Shown piece after piece: positions 39,165 through 48,425 of a stretch of 64,000 bases of DNA. The notes under the pieces are model-generated. The model searched no databases, was not told the DNA's origin, and saw only the letters and a program-made list of their open reading frames with translations. The number at the start of each line of letters is the position of its first letter. Positions within the stretch are counted from its first letter, which is position 1. Location: contig NZ_JACCKA010000087.1 in NCBI RefSeq assembly GCF_013425525.1, positions 111,863 to 175,862 on the forward strand, written 5' to 3'. Position numbers and translations under genes: made by a program. This DNA comes from Luteimonas salinisoli. Its GTDB lineage: Bacteria > Pseudomonadota > Gammaproteobacteria > Xanthomonadales > Xanthomonadaceae.

Positions 39165-40346
39165 CTACACCACCGCATAGTTCAGCAACGGCTTGATCGA
39201 GCCCCATTCCTTGCAGCTCGGGCATTGCCAATGGTGGCTGCGCGCGCCGAATCCGCAGCGCCCGCAGCGGTAGCTGGGATTGCGCACGAGCAGCTGGTCG
39301 GTGATGTGGCTGAGATCGTGCAGGGTGCGGGCCGGATCCGCGCCGGCGTCGGCCAGGGTGAGTTCGATCAGCGCGGCCTCGCCGCGCACCGAGGGGCGGT
39401 CCTTGAGTTGCTCGGCCAGGTAGGCGCGGGCCTCGCCGACGCCCTGTTCGGCCTCGATCAGCCGCGCGAGCGCAAGGACCGGCGCGATCCCGCGGTAGTG
39501 CTCGGTCATCTCGGCCAGGAAGGCGCGCGCCCCCGGGCCGTCGCCAATGCGCGCATAGGCTGCGAGCAGCGACGGCAGGATCTCGGGCAGGAAGTCGGTG
39601 TCGTGGCGCGCGGCGCGTTCGAACGCGCGGATCGCCGCGGCGTCGTTGCCCGCCTCCCCCTCGATCCGCCCTTCCAGGATGCCGGCGCGCACCGAGGTCG
39701 AGTCGGCCGCGTAGGCGCGGGCGACCGCGGCGCGGGCGCCGGCGACGTCGCCGGCCGAGCGCAGGCGCTCGGCGAGCTCGCATTCGAAGTGTCCGATCAG
39801 CTTGCCCATCGGCTCGCCCGTGGCGTCCTCGAAGCGCGTCGCGTTCTCGATCGCCTTCGGCCAGTCGCGCTCGGCCTGGTAGATGCTGATCAGGTGGCGC
39901 AGCGCCTGCGGCGCACGCTGGTCGAGCGCCGCCAGGTCGGTGAACACCGTCTCGGCGCGGTCCAACAGCCCCGATCGCATATAGTCCTCGCCCAGCGCGA
40001 GCAGCGCCTGCACCTTCTGCTGGTCGTTCAGGTCGGGACGCTGCACCAGGCCCTGGTGCAGGCGGATCGCGCGGTCGACCTCGCCGCGGCGGCGGAACAG
40101 GTGCCCGAGCGCCACCTGGGTCTCGAACGTTTCCTTGTCCAGCTCGGCGATGTGCAGGAACAGCTCGATCGCCTTGTCGGGCTGCTCGTTGAGCAGGTAG
40201 TTGAGGCCGCGGAAGTACGTCGTCGACAGGCGGCTGACCTGGGTGTCGCTATGCCGTTCGCCGCCGCGACGGCCGATCACCCAGCCGCTGAGCGCGGCGA
40301 TCGGCAGCAGCAGGAAGAACCAGAACCACTCGGTGACGAAAGCCAT
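39165..40346 (-). CDS. lapB: LPS assembly regulator LapB
   Basis: 393 residues. One N-terminal membrane helix (about 5-25, WFWFFLLLPIAALSGWVIG), a long TPR solenoid, and a C-terminal rubredoxin-like metal site (CGRCGFGARSHHWQCPSC). In E. coli LapB (YciM) presents LpxC to FtsH and so limits LPS synthesis. I chose ATG 40346, with GGAG 9 bases before it; ATG 40361 would overlap lapA. Confidence 0.93.
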   Translation of the reverse strand: MAFVTEWFWFFLLLPIAALSGWVIGRRGGERHSDTQVSRLSTTYFRGLNYLLNEQPDKAIELFLHIAELDKETFETQVALGHLFRRRGEVDRAIRLHQGLVQRPDLNDQQKVQALLALGEDYMRSGLLDRAETVFTDLAALDQRAPQALRHLISIYQAERDWPKAIENATRFEDATGEPMGKLIGHFECELAERLRSAGDVAGARAAVARAYAADSTSVRAGILEGRIEGEAGNDAAAIRAFERAARHDTDFLPEILPSLLAAYARIGDGPGARAFLAEMTEHYRGIAPVLALARLIEAEQGVGEARAYLAEQLKDRPSVRGEAALIELTLADAGADPARTLHDLSHITDQLLVRNPSYRCGRCGFGARSHHWQCPSCKEWGSIKPLLNYAVV

Positions 40347-40350
40347 CGGC

Positions 40351-40632
40351 TCAGACTCCATGCCCAGGATCGGCGTCGGGCGGCGCGGCGGTTGAGGAAG
40401 GCGGAGCCTGCGCGCGGCGCAGGCGCTGCCGCAGCGGCAGCACCACCGAGACCGCCAGGATCATCCCGCCGGTCAGCACGCCGCACAGCAGCGCCACCAG
40501 CAGGACGACGCCGAGCGTGGCGTGCAGGACGACGAACCCCAAATCGAGCGCGACCGCCTGCGGGTTCAGTGCCCCGACCAGCACGCCGATGGCGATGCAC
40601 AGCAGGGCGACGAGGAATCGTAGCGGTCGCAT
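40351..40632 (-). CDS. lapA: LapA family membrane protein
   Basis: 93 residues with two membrane helices (about 5-22 and 39-63; LVALLCIAIGVLVGALN, VVLLVALLCGVLTGGMI) and a basic, Pro-rich tail. Fits the LapA/YciS family always found before lapB. In E. coli LapA assists LapB. Confidence 0.88.
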   Translation of the reverse strand: MRPLRFLVALLCIAIGVLVGALNPQAVALDLGFVVLHATLGVVLLVALLCGVLTGGMILAVSVVLPLRQRLRRAQAPPSSTAAPPDADPGHGV

Positions 40633-40673
40633 GATCGGTTCAGCTTACCCCGGACCGACGGCTGCAAGCGCGC

Positions 40674-40976
40674 TCAGTCGTCCGCCGGAAGAGGAACTAC
40701 GTCGCTGACGCGTTCGCGCAGCTCCTTGCCTGGCTTGAAGTGCGGGACGTGCTTGCCCGGCAGCGCCACCGCATCCCCGGTCTTCGGGTTGCGGCCAGTG
40801 CGCGGCGGGCGGTAGTGCAGCGAAAAGCTGCCGAAACCGCGGATCTCGATGCGCTCGCCGTGGGCCAGCGAGCCGCCCATCATCTCCAGCAGCGACTTCA
40901 CCGCCAGGTCGACGTCGTCGGCCTTGAGGTGGGCCTGCCGCTCGGCGAGGATCTCGATCAGTTCCGACTTGGTCAT
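40674..40976 (-). CDS. ihfB: Integration host factor subunit beta
   Basis: 100-residue DNA-bending protein of the HU/IHF family. [14 protein letters not shown]...[43 protein letters not shown] is the canonical pattern, with the intercalating Pro in the RNPKTG arm. ATG 40976 matches E. coli IhfB's start. Located after rpsA, as in E. coli. Confidence 0.96.
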   Translation of the reverse strand: MTKSELIEILAERQAHLKADDVDLAVKSLLEMMGGSLAHGERIEIRGFGSFSLHYRPPRTGRNPKTGDAVALPGKHVPHFKPGKELRERVSDVVPLPADD

Positions 40977-41044
40977 GGGCACCGGTTTCCGCATCAGGAA
41001 GGCGGCCGGCGGCCCGGTCCATACCGGGCCGCCGACGCGCGCAC

Positions 41045-42736
41045 TCACTCGGACTTGTTGCCTTCCAGCTGCTCGCGCAGCAGCGCGCCGAGCTTGGTGG
41101 TGCCACTGGAGGCCTCAGCCGCGACCTTGTTGTACTCGGCCAGGGTCTGGGCGCTCTCGGCCTCGTCCTTGGCCTTGATCGACAGCTGCAGGGTGCGGCC
41201 CTTGCGATCCATGCCCACGAACTTGGCCTCGATGGTGTCGCCGACCTTGAGGTGCTGGCTGGCGTCCTCGACGCGCTGGTCGCTGATGTCGCGGGCGGCC
41301 ACGTAGCCTTCCACGCCCTCGGCGATGTCGACCATGGCGCCCTTGGCATCGACCTCGCGCACGGTGCCGCTGACCTTCGAGCCCTTCGGATGCGAAGCCA
41401 TGAACTGGCCGAACGGATCCTGCTCCATCTGCTTGACGCCGAGGCTGATGCGTTCGCGCTCCGGATCGACGGCCAGCACCACTGCCTGCAGGGTGTCGCC
41501 CTTCTTGAGGTTGCGGGCCACGTCGTCGCCGCTGGTGTTCCAGCTCATGTCCGACAGGTGGATCAGGCCGTCGATGCCGCCGTCCAGGCCGATGAACACG
41601 CCGAAGTCGGTGATCGACTTGATCTGGCCTTCGACCTTGTCGCCCTTCTTGTGGATCGCGGCGAAGGTCTCCCAAGGATTGGACGTGACCTGCTTCATGC
41701 CCAGCGAGATGCGGCGGCGCTCCTCGTCCACGTCCAGCACCATGACCTCGACCTCGTCGCCGACCTGCACGACCTTCTGCGGGTTGACGTTCTTGTTGGT
41801 CCAGTCCATCTCGGACACGTGCACCAGGCCCTCGACGCCCGGCTCGATCTCGACGAACGCGCCGTAGTCGGTGACGTTGCTGACCTTGCCGAACACGCGG
41901 GTGTTGGACGGATAGCGGCGGGCGATGTTGTCCCACGGATCCTCGCCCAGCTGCTTCAGGCCCAGGCTGACGCGGTTGCGCTCGCGGTCGTACTTGAGCA
42001 CGCGCACTTCCAGCTCGTCGCCCACGTTCACCACCTCGGACGGATGGCGCACGCGCTTCCAGGCCATGTCGGTGATGTGCAGCAGTCCGTCGATGCCGCC
42101 CAGGTCCACGAACGCGCCGTAGTCGGTGAGGTTCTTGACCACGCCCTTGAGCACCGCGCCCTCGACCAGCTTCTCGAGCAGCTGCTCGCGCTCTTCCGAA
42201 TGTTCGCTCTCGACCACCGCGCGGCGCGAGACCACCACGTTGTTGCGCTTGCGGTCCAGCTTGATGAGCTTGAACTCGAGTTCCTTGCCTTCCAGGTACA
42301 CCGGGTCGCGGACCGGGCGCACGTCGACCAGCGAGCCCGGCAGGAATGCGCGGACGTCCTTGATGTCGACCGTGAAGCCGCCCTTGACCTTGCCGCTGAT
42401 ACGGCCGGTGACGGTTTCGTTCTTCTCGAGCGCTTCTTCGAGCTCGTCCCACACCATGGCGCGCTTGGCCTTCTCGCGCGACAGCACGGTTTCGCCGAAG
42501 CCGTTCTCCAGCGCGTCCAGCGCCACCTTGACGGTGTCGCCCTCGGCGATGTCGATCTCGCCGTCGTCGTTGCGGAACTGCTCGATCGGGACGATGCCCT
42601 CGGACTTGAGGCCGGCGTTGATCACCACCACGTCGGTGCGTACCTGCACCACGATACCGGTGACGATGGAGCCCGGCTTCAGCTTGGCCAGGTTGCCCTG
42701 GCTCTGTTCGAACAGTTCGGCGAATGATTCGGTCAT
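41045..42736 (-). CDS. rpsA: 30S ribosomal protein S1
   Basis: 563 residues with six S1/OB-fold RNA-binding repeats. The first two bind the ribosome and the rest bind mRNA. Repeats are recognisable as [20 protein letters not shown] segments: [49 protein letters not shown] and [25 protein letters not shown]. It follows cmk, the usual gammaproteobacterial order. Confidence 0.98.
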   Translation of the reverse strand: MTESFAELFEQSQGNLAKLKPGSIVTGIVVQVRTDVVVINAGLKSEGIVPIEQFRNDDGEIDIAEGDTVKVALDALENGFGETVLSREKAKRAMVWDELEEALEKNETVTGRISGKVKGGFTVDIKDVRAFLPGSLVDVRPVRDPVYLEGKELEFKLIKLDRKRNNVVVSRRAVVESEHSEEREQLLEKLVEGAVLKGVVKNLTDYGAFVDLGGIDGLLHITDMAWKRVRHPSEVVNVGDELEVRVLKYDRERNRVSLGLKQLGEDPWDNIARRYPSNTRVFGKVSNVTDYGAFVEIEPGVEGLVHVSEMDWTNKNVNPQKVVQVGDEVEVMVLDVDEERRRISLGMKQVTSNPWETFAAIHKKGDKVEGQIKSITDFGVFIGLDGGIDGLIHLSDMSWNTSGDDVARNLKKGDTLQAVVLAVDPERERISLGVKQMEQDPFGQFMASHPKGSKVSGTVREVDAKGAMVDIAEGVEGYVAARDISDQRVEDASQHLKVGDTIEAKFVGMDRKGRTLQLSIKAKDEAESAQTLAEYNKVAAEASSGTTKLGALLREQLEGNKSE

Positions 42737-42927
42737 TGTCTGGTTACTCGGTTGATGACACAGACCGCGGCGGCGCGAGATGGAACTTCGGCTGCGCGCG
42801 GCGGTCCACCCGTTGGTCGGCCGTTGCGGGATGCGTATGGCCGTGAGTGTTGGGAGGTGAAACGGAATCCGCCGGCGGACCGACGGGGCTGTTCTGCCGA
42901 CCGGACAACCATGGCCGCCTGCGGCGG

Positions 42928-43605
42928 CTACGGATGCATCAGTGCGAGGACGCGCTCGACGACCGTATCGATCCCCAGTCCGGTGGTGTCGATGCGGACG
43001 GCGTCGTCGGCCGGCCGCAGCGGCGCCACCGCGCGACTGGCGTCACGGGCGTCGCGGGCGAGAATCTCGCGCAGCAGACCGTCCAATGTAACCGAAACCC
43101 CCTTGTCCTTCAACTGCTTATAGCGTCTTTCCGCGCGCTCCTCGGCGCTCGCCGTCAGGAACACCTTGCGACGGGCATCGGGGAAGATCACCGTGCCCAT
43201 GTCGCGCCCGTCCGCGACCAGCCCCGGCGGCCTGCGAAAGGCGCGCTGGCGGTCACGCAGCGCCGCCCGCACCTCCGGAATGGCGGCGATGGCGGATGCG
43301 GCGGCCCCGGCGGTTTCGGTGCGCAGTTCATCGGTGGCGTCGACGCCGTTGACCACCACCCGCGGCTCCCCGGCGGCGTCCGGGCGGAAGCCGATGTCGG
43401 TGTCGAAGGCGCAACGGACCAGCGCCGCAGGATCGGCCAGGTCCAGGTCCGCCCAGCCCGCCGCCACCCCGATGGCGCGGTACAGGGCGCCGGAATCCAG
43501 GTAGTGCCAGCCCAGGCGCGCGGCCACGGCGCGGCTGATGGTGCCCTTTCCTGAGCCCGAGGGGCCATCGATGGTCAGCACGGGGATCTCGGGGGTCTCG
43601 GGCAT
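42928..43605 (-). CDS. cmk: Cytidylate kinase
   Basis: Phosphorylates CMP and dCMP. 225 residues. The P-loop is [18 protein letters not shown]; further conserved parts are [26 protein letters not shown] and [20 protein letters not shown] 43605 gives the usual family length; an in-frame ATG at 43638 is possible. Head of the cmk-rpsA-ihfB series. Confidence 0.95.
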   Translation of the reverse strand: MPETPEIPVLTIDGPSGSGKGTISRAVAARLGWHYLDSGALYRAIGVAAGWADLDLADPAALVRCAFDTDIGFRPDAAGEPRVVVNGVDATDELRTETAGAAASAIAAIPEVRAALRDRQRAFRRPPGLVADGRDMGTVIFPDARRKVFLTASAEERAERRYKQLKDKGVSVTLDGLLREILARDARDASRAVAPLRPADDAVRIDTTGLGIDTVVERVLALMHP

Positions 43606-43692
43606 CGGGGGGCCTGGCTCGTGGTCGGGAGGCGCCATTATCCGGACTCGGCGGCCACCGCGACGCGTCTCTCGTCCGGGCGATGCCCGTGC

Positions 43693-43722
43693 TTGCCCGG
43701 GGTAGCTCGGGCCCTGTATCAT
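43693..43722 (+). promoter_or_regulatory. Promoter of the L36 paralogue gene
   Basis: TTGCCC (43693-43698) and TATCAT (43717-43722) with an 18-base spacer; a TG directly precedes the -10 box. The coding start is 41 bases downstream. Confidence 0.55.
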
Positions 43723-43762
43723 CGCCGGTTTGATTCCGCCATAACCGCTCCGAGGTTCCGTC

Positions 43763-43888
43763 ATGAAGGTCCTGTCCTCCCTGAAGTCGGCGAAGGCCCG
43801 TCACCGCGACTGCAAGGTCGTTCGTCGTCGCGGCAAGGTCTTCGTGATCTGCAAGTCCAACCCGCGGTTCAAGGCCCGCCAGCGCTGA
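43763..43888 (+). CDS. ykgO: 50S ribosomal protein L36, type B (YkgO-like)
   Basis: 41 residues beginning [20 protein letters not shown] and ending [11 protein letters not shown]. The sequence matches the zinc-free L36 form: the first two Cys of the zinc-ribbon in classical RpmJ are missing, only RDC and VIC remain. It replaces zinc-binding L36 at the ribosome's large subunit. In E. coli the homologue is repressed by Zur; no clear Zur box is visible here. The gene stands alone with its own promoter and terminator. Confidence 0.93.
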   Translation: MKVLSSLKSAKARHRDCKVVRRRGKVFVICKSNPRFKARQR

Positions 43889-43934
43889 GGCGCCGGCGGG
43901 GCCGCGGCCGGCGCTTCCAGCCGCCCGCACCAGG

Positions 43935-43960
43935 ACGGGGCCGCAGCGATGCGGCCCCGT
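43935..43960 (+). terminator. Terminator after the L36 paralogue gene
   Basis: An 11-bp perfect GC-rich stem (ACGGGGCCGCA/TGCGGCCCCGT) with a GCGA tetraloop, followed by TCTCGGTTCT. The T-tract is weak, but position and stem fit an intrinsic terminator. Confidence 0.65.
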
Positions 43961-44040
43961 TCTCGGTTCTGGTGCTCCGTTTTGCGACATCCCGCCGCTT
44001 CTCGCGGCCCCGCAACGGCTGCAGCCGCGCGGATTCTGCT

Positions 44041-44046
44041 TACAAT
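44041..44046 (+). promoter_or_regulatory. Probable -10 box of the small exported protein gene
   Basis: TACAAT, 27 bases before the ATG at 44073. The -35 region is GC-rich and does not match well. Confidence 0.4.
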
Positions 44047-44072
44047 CGGCCGTCCAAACGAGGAGCCGTGCC

Positions 44073-44402
44073 ATGAAACGTCCTGTCCTTGCCCTGCCCC
44101 TGCTGGCCCTGCTGGCGGTCGCCGGGACCGCATCGGCCGACATCCTGCTGATCGACCGCGCCCAAGCGCAGCCCGAGGGTGCCCTGCCCGCGCGCGGCAT
44201 GCGCATGGCGGACGTCGAGGCGCGCTTCGGCGCCCCCGCCCAGAGGCTGGACCCCCGCGGCGGCCAGAAGCGGCAATGGCCGACCATCAACCGCTGGGTG
44301 TATCCGGCCTTCACCGTGTACTTCGAGCGCGACCGGGTGGTCGATGCGGTGGTCAACCGCGCGGCCGGCAACGAGGTCGGCCCGAAGCCGGCGATCCGCT
44401 GA
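44073..44402 (+). CDS. Small exported protein of unknown function
   Basis: 109 residues. A clear signal peptide (MKRPVLALPLLALLAVAGTASA) and a short mature domain (GMRMADVEARFGAPAQRLDP...WPTINRWVYPAFTVYFERDRVVDAVVN). The G-M-x3-V-x3-FG-AP start and the final VYFERDRVVDAV strand recall the BamE/SmpA fold, but similarity is limited. AGGAG lies 10 bases upstream. It precedes aguA by 43 bases and may share its transcript. Confidence 0.75.
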   Translation: MKRPVLALPLLALLAVAGTASADILLIDRAQAQPEGALPARGMRMADVEARFGAPAQRLDPRGGQKRQWPTINRWVYPAFTVYFERDRVVDAVVNRAAGNEVGPKPAIR

Positions 44403-44445
44403 CCCGCATGCCCTCGCCCGCCCTGGCGGTTCCGCCGACCGGCCG

Positions 44446-45483
44446 ATGACCGGAACCGCATTGCGCTTCCCCGCGGAGTGGGAATCCCAGTCCGCGATCC
44501 TGCTGGCATGGCCGCACGCGGAGACCGACTGGGCCGACCGGCTCGGCGAGGTCGAGGAGAGTTACATCGCCCTGGTGGCGGCGATCACCCGCTACCAGCC
44601 GGCGCTGATCTGCGTCGCCGACGCCGACGTCGAGGCCTATGCCCGGGCGCGGCTCGCCTCGGCCCGGGTCGACATGGCGCGGGTGCGCTTCCTCGGGCTC
44701 GACTACGACGATACCTGGCTGCGCGACTCCGGCCCGGTCACCCTGGAGGACGGCGGCGGCTTCCGGATGCTCGACTTCCGCTTCACCGGCTGGGGCGGCA
44801 AGTTCGAGGCCGGCCGCGACGATCGCCTGGCCGGACGCCTGCATGAACTTCCGGAGTTTTCTGGGAATGATCTGCAATCAATTGATTTTGCACTGGAAGG
44901 TGGGGCCATCGAGACCGATGGCCAGGGGACGCTGCTGACGACCTGGCGCTGTCTCCACGAGCGTCACCCAGGTCTCGGCCGTGGTGAACTGGAGGAGCGG
45001 CTGCGCGAGTGGCTGGCGCAGGAGCGGGTGCTGTGGCTCGATCGCGGCTACCTCGAGGGCGACGACACCGACGCCCACATCGACACCCTGGCCCGCTTCG
45101 CGGCCGCCGATGCCATCGTCCACCAGGCCTGCGACGATCCGGACGATGCGCACCACGCCGAACTCGCGGCAATGGCCGCGGAACTGGCCGCGCTGCGCGA
45201 CCGCCAGGGCCGGCCCTATCGCCTGTTCCCGCTGCCATGGCCACGACCGATCCACGACGGCGCGCGGCGGTTGGCGGCCTCGTACGCCAACTTCCTCATC
45301 GTCAACGATGCGGTGCTGATGCCAGCCTACGACGACCCGGCCGATGCCGAGGCACGGGCCGTGCTGCAGCGCGCGTTCCCGGCCCGGGAGATCGTGCCGG
45401 TGCCCTGCCGTGCGCTGATCTGGCAGAACGGCAGCCTCCACTGCCTGACCATGCAGTTGCCGGCCGGCAGCGTCGCGCTCTGA
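44446..45483 (+). CDS. aguA: Agmatine deiminase
   Basis: Hydrolyses agmatine to N-carbamoylputrescine and ammonia. 345 residues of the peptidyl-arginine-deiminase-like fold. DTWLRDSGPV and the EGGAIETDGQGTLLTT loop are family-specific; HIDTLARF carries the catalytic His; the nucleophile is Cys333 in NGSLHCLTMQLP. With aguB it forms a route from arginine-derived agmatine to putrescine. Confidence 0.93.
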   Translation: MTGTALRFPAEWESQSAILLAWPHAETDWADRLGEVEESYIALVAAITRYQPALICVADADVEAYARARLASARVDMARVRFLGLDYDDTWLRDSGPVTLEDGGGFRMLDFRFTGWGGKFEAGRDDRLAGRLHELPEFSGNDLQSIDFALEGGAIETDGQGTLLTTWRCLHERHPGLGRGELEERLREWLAQERVLWLDRGYLEGDDTDAHIDTLARFAAADAIVHQACDDPDDAHHAELAAMAAELAALRDRQGRPYRLFPLPWPRPIHDGARRLAASYANFLIVNDAVLMPAYDDPADAEARAVLQRAFPAREIVPVPCRALIWQNGSLHCLTMQLPAGSVAL

Positions 45484-45565
45484 CCCGTTGCGCGGGGCCG
45501 GCGTTTCCGCGCCGGACACGCCGCCGCGCGTAGACTTGCGCTCCACCCCCTCGAGCCTGCGTCGC

Positions 45566-46450
45566 ATGAAGCACAAGCGTCTTTCGGTCGCCCTGGTCCA
45601 GGAACGCAACCACGGCAGCGCCGACGCCAACCTGGCGGTGATCGGCGAGCGCGTGGCGGCGGCGGCGGCGGCCGGCGCGCGCCTGGTGCTGCTGCAGGAG
45701 TTGCACAACGGCGCCTATTTCTGCCAGCACGAGAGCGTCGACGAGTTCGACCTGGCCGAGCCGATCCCGGGGCCCAGCACCGAGCGGCTCTCGACGCTGG
45801 CGCGCGAACACGGCGTGGTGCTGGTGGCCTCGCTCTTCGAGCGCCGCGCCGCCGGCCTCTACCACAACACCGCCGTGGTCTTCGAGGCCGACGGCACGAT
45901 CGCCGGGCGCTACCGCAAGATGCACATCCCGGACGACCCGGGGTTCTACGAGAAGTTCTACTTCACCCCGGGCGACCTCGGTTTCACCCCGGTGGACACC
46001 TCGGTCGGCCGCCTCGGCGTGCTGGTGTGCTGGGACCAGTGGTACCCGGAAGGCGCACGGCTGATGGCGCTGGCGGGCGCGGAACTACTGCTGTACCCGA
46101 CCGCGATCGGCTGGGATCCGGGCGACGACGACGCGGAAAAACAGCGCCAGCGCGATGCCTGGATCCTCAGCCACCGGGGCCACGCGGTGGCCAACGGCCT
46201 GCCCGTGCTCTCCTGCAACCGGGTCGGCCACGAACCCTCGCCGCTGGGCGCGGCCGGGATCGACTTCTGGGGCAACAGCCACGTGCTGGGCCCGCAGGGC
46301 GAGTTCATCGCCGAGGCAGGCGGCGACCCCGAAGTGCTGCTGGCGGACGTCGACCTGGCGCGCAGCGAGCACGTGCGCCGGATCTGGCCATTCCTGCGCG
46401 ACCGCCGCATCGACGCCTACGCGGACCTGCAGCGCCGCTACATCGACTGA
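45566..46450 (+). CDS. aguB: N-carbamoylputrescine amidase
   Basis: Nitrilase-superfamily hydrolase releasing putrescine, CO2 and ammonia. 294 residues. Catalytic triad: Glu in LVLLQELHNGAYF, Lys in GRYRKMHIPDDPGFYEK, Cys in LGVLVCWDQWYPEGAR. The IDFWGNSHVLGPQGEF segment is also typical. It lies 82 bases after aguA. Confidence 0.95.
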   Translation: MKHKRLSVALVQERNHGSADANLAVIGERVAAAAAAGARLVLLQELHNGAYFCQHESVDEFDLAEPIPGPSTERLSTLAREHGVVLVASLFERRAAGLYHNTAVVFEADGTIAGRYRKMHIPDDPGFYEKFYFTPGDLGFTPVDTSVGRLGVLVCWDQWYPEGARLMALAGAELLLYPTAIGWDPGDDDAEKQRQRDAWILSHRGHAVANGLPVLSCNRVGHEPSPLGAAGIDFWGNSHVLGPQGEFIAEAGGDPEVLLADVDLARSEHVRRIWPFLRDRRIDAYADLQRRYID

Positions 46451-46504
46451 GCCCCCGCCCGGGGCCGACCGCGCGTACCGATCGCTGCCGGGCCCGCCAC
46501 GGGT

Positions 46505-46514
46505 CGAACGATCG
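46505..46514. promoter_or_regulatory. Possible TetR operator, distal copy
   Basis: CGAACGATCG, identical to the reverse complement of 47256-47265. It lies upstream of the TetR promoter. Confidence 0.45.
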
Positions 46515-46537
46515 GATGCGATGCCGACCGGCGGCAC

Positions 46538-46566
46538 TTGACCCGAACGAACGGTCGTGCTTTTAT
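46538..46566 (+). promoter_or_regulatory. Promoter of the TetR gene with operator in the spacer
   Basis: TTGACC (46538-46543), a 17-base spacer and TTTTAT (46561-46566). The spacer contains CGAACGGTCGTGC (46548-46560), related to the site before the next gene. The ATG is only seven bases after the -10 box. Confidence 0.65.
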
Positions 46567-46572
46567 CCGGCC

Positions 46573-47208
46573 ATGGTCGCCACCGCCACCGCCACCAAGG
46601 GCGCCGCCACCCGCGAGATCATCCTCGCGCGCGCCTTCGAGCTCGCTTCGGCCAACGGCCTCGAGGGCCTGACCATCGGCAGCCTCGCCGACCAGGTCGG
46701 CATGTCGAAAAGCGGCGTCTTCGCCCACTTCGGTTCCCGCGAGGATCTGCAGTTGGCGGTGCTCGAACTGGCCGGCAGGCGCTTCGTCGACGCCGTGCTG
46801 ATGCCTGCGCTCAAGGCGCGGCGTGGCCTCCCGCGGCTGCGCGCGATCATGCGCAACTGGCTCGAATGGGGCCGCACCACCGTCGGCGGCTGTGTTCTCC
46901 TGGGCGCCGTGGGCGAATACGACGACCGGCCCGGCGTGTTGCGGGACCACGTGATCCGGCAACAGCAGCAGTGGCGCGCTGAGATCGCGCACGCGGTGCG
47001 GCTGGCGGTCGACAGCGGCGAACTCGAGGCGAGGACCGACCCCGAGCAAATGTCGTTCGAGTTGTACTCGATCGCTCTGATCGTGCATTTCGATTCCGGG
47101 CTGTTCGGCCATGCCCCGGCCCACGCGCGCGGCGAAGAGGCGTTACGCCGCCTGCTGCGCGCCTATGGCGCCAGGGACACCGGCGCTCCCGTCCCCTCCG
47201 ATCCCTGA
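46573..47208 (+). CDS. TetR-family transcriptional regulator
   Basis: 211 residues. N-terminal helix-turn-helix at about 12-60 (TREIILARAFELASANGLEGLTIGSLADQVGMSKSGVFAHFGSREDLQLAV). The C-terminal ligand domain is of the TetR_C_33/YxaF-like type (GGCVLLGAVGEYDDRPGVLRDHV). The promoter spacing implies a transcript that starts at or next to the ATG. Similar palindromes flank the gene, so it probably controls itself and the hydrolase gene downstream. Confidence 0.88.
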   Translation: MVATATATKGAATREIILARAFELASANGLEGLTIGSLADQVGMSKSGVFAHFGSREDLQLAVLELAGRRFVDAVLMPALKARRGLPRLRAIMRNWLEWGRTTVGGCVLLGAVGEYDDRPGVLRDHVIRQQQQWRAEIAHAVRLAVDSGELEARTDPEQMSFELYSIALIVHFDSGLFGHAPAHARGEEALRRLLRAYGARDTGAPVPSDP

Positions 47209-47210
47209 GG

Positions 47211-47265
47211 CGATCGTGCACTCGACGCCGCTTCGATCTCCCCAAAAAAAAAGCACGATCGTTCG
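47211..47265. promoter_or_regulatory. Paired operator-like sites before the hydrolase gene
   Basis: CGATCGTGC (47211-47219) and its inverse GCACGATCG (47253-47261) are separated by 33 bases that include nine A. The second continues into TTCG, giving GCACGATCGTTCG, which differs by one base from the site in the TetR promoter. The core ACGATCGT is a perfect palindrome. Confidence 0.55.
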
Positions 47266-47285
47266 AACTATCAGGAGCCCCGCGC

Positions 47286-48296
47286 ATGAACAGCGTTTCG
47301 CCCCCGGCCGTCGCCGACAGCGCCACGCCGCCCCCGACGATTCCGTGGATCCCCGACGACTGGCGCACCGCACTGCTGCGTAGCGCGATGCGCGCACTCT
47401 GCCTGGCATCGCCGCGCGCTGCGGAACGGCTGGTCATGCGGATCTGGTTCACTCCACCGCGCCTGCCGCTGCGGCCCGAGGGCGCGGCCTTCCTGGCGGG
47501 CGGCGAACGGCTGCCGCTGCGCGTGCACGGGCGCCGGGTGGCGGCCTGGTCCTGGGGCGCCGAGCGCGATCCCGCGGTCGTGCTGATGCACGGATGGGGC
47601 GGGCGCGCCGCCCAGCTGCGCGCCTTCGTGCCGCCGCTGCTTGCGCGCGGCCTGCGCGTGGTGGCGTTCGACGCCCCCGCCCACGGCGGGTCCGCGCCCA
47701 GCCGGCTCGGCGGCCGCCGGGTGAGTTTCCTCGAGTTCGCAGCCGCGCTGCGCGAGGCCGAGGCCGCGGCCGGACCGTTCAGCGGGATGATCGCGCACTC
47801 CAGCGGCTGCACCGCGGCCACGCTTGCGGTCCGCGACGGCTGGACGCCGCCGCCGCGGATGGTCTTCATCGCGCCGTTCGTGAACCCGCAGCGCTACATG
47901 GCGCCGTTCGCCTCGGCGCTCGGCATCAGCACGGCGGTGATGGAGCGCTTCCGGGCGCGGGTAGAACGCGAATTCGGGCGTCCGTGGAGCGATTTCGAGA
48001 TCATGCACCTTCCGCAGGCGCACGCGCTGCCCGCGCTGCTGGTGGTCCACGACCGCGACGATGCGGAAGTTCCGATCGACGACAGCGAAGCGCTGGCCGC
48101 GCGATGGCCGCAGGCGCTGCTGCATCGGACCGCCGGGCTGGGCCATCGCCGCCTGCTCCGGGATCCGTCGGTGGTGGCGGCGGCCGTGGACGCCGTCGCG
48201 GCGGAGGCGCAGGCGGTCCGCGGTGCCCGTGCCGTGCCGGCGGACGGACGCGACGAGCTCGACCGCTACTTCGCCGCCCTGGAACGCACGCGCTGA
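47286..48296 (+). CDS. Alpha/beta-fold hydrolase
   Basis: 336 residues. VVLMHGWGGRAAQLRAF carries the oxyanion HGW, and the nucleophile elbow reads IAHSSGCTAA, with Ala in place of the first Gly of GxSxG. A plausible Asp is in VVHDRDDAEVPIDDS and His in GLGHRRLLRDP. Residues 1-55 form an additional N-terminal helical region. The substrate is unknown. CAGGAG precedes the start. It is likely controlled by the adjacent TetR regulator through the palindromes between them. Confidence 0.82.
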   Translation: MNSVSPPAVADSATPPPTIPWIPDDWRTALLRSAMRALCLASPRAAERLVMRIWFTPPRLPLRPEGAAFLAGGERLPLRVHGRRVAAWSWGAERDPAVVLMHGWGGRAAQLRAFVPPLLARGLRVVAFDAPAHGGSAPSRLGGRRVSFLEFAAALREAEAAAGPFSGMIAHSSGCTAATLAVRDGWTPPPRMVFIAPFVNPQRYMAPFASALGISTAVMERFRARVEREFGRPWSDFEIMHLPQAHALPALLVVHDRDDAEVPIDDSEALAARWPQALLHRTAGLGHRRLLRDPSVVAAAVDAVAAEAQAVRGARAVPADGRDELDRYFAALERTR

Positions 48297-48425
48297 CCGC
48301 GCTCGGCGGGGCCGCCCGGGTTTGCCGGCGGCGTCGCCAGCCTCTATGCTGCGGCGCCGTTGTCGCCGCGCACGCGGCCGTCCCGCCCGTCCCGGGCGGG
48401 TCCCCGCCCCCGGCTCCCGAACCCC

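Noticed and set aside
46573-47208. TetR gene as AguR, the agmatine-pathway repressor
   Set aside because: The related palindromes flank the TetR and hydrolase genes, not aguA. No copy was seen before 44446 or 45566.
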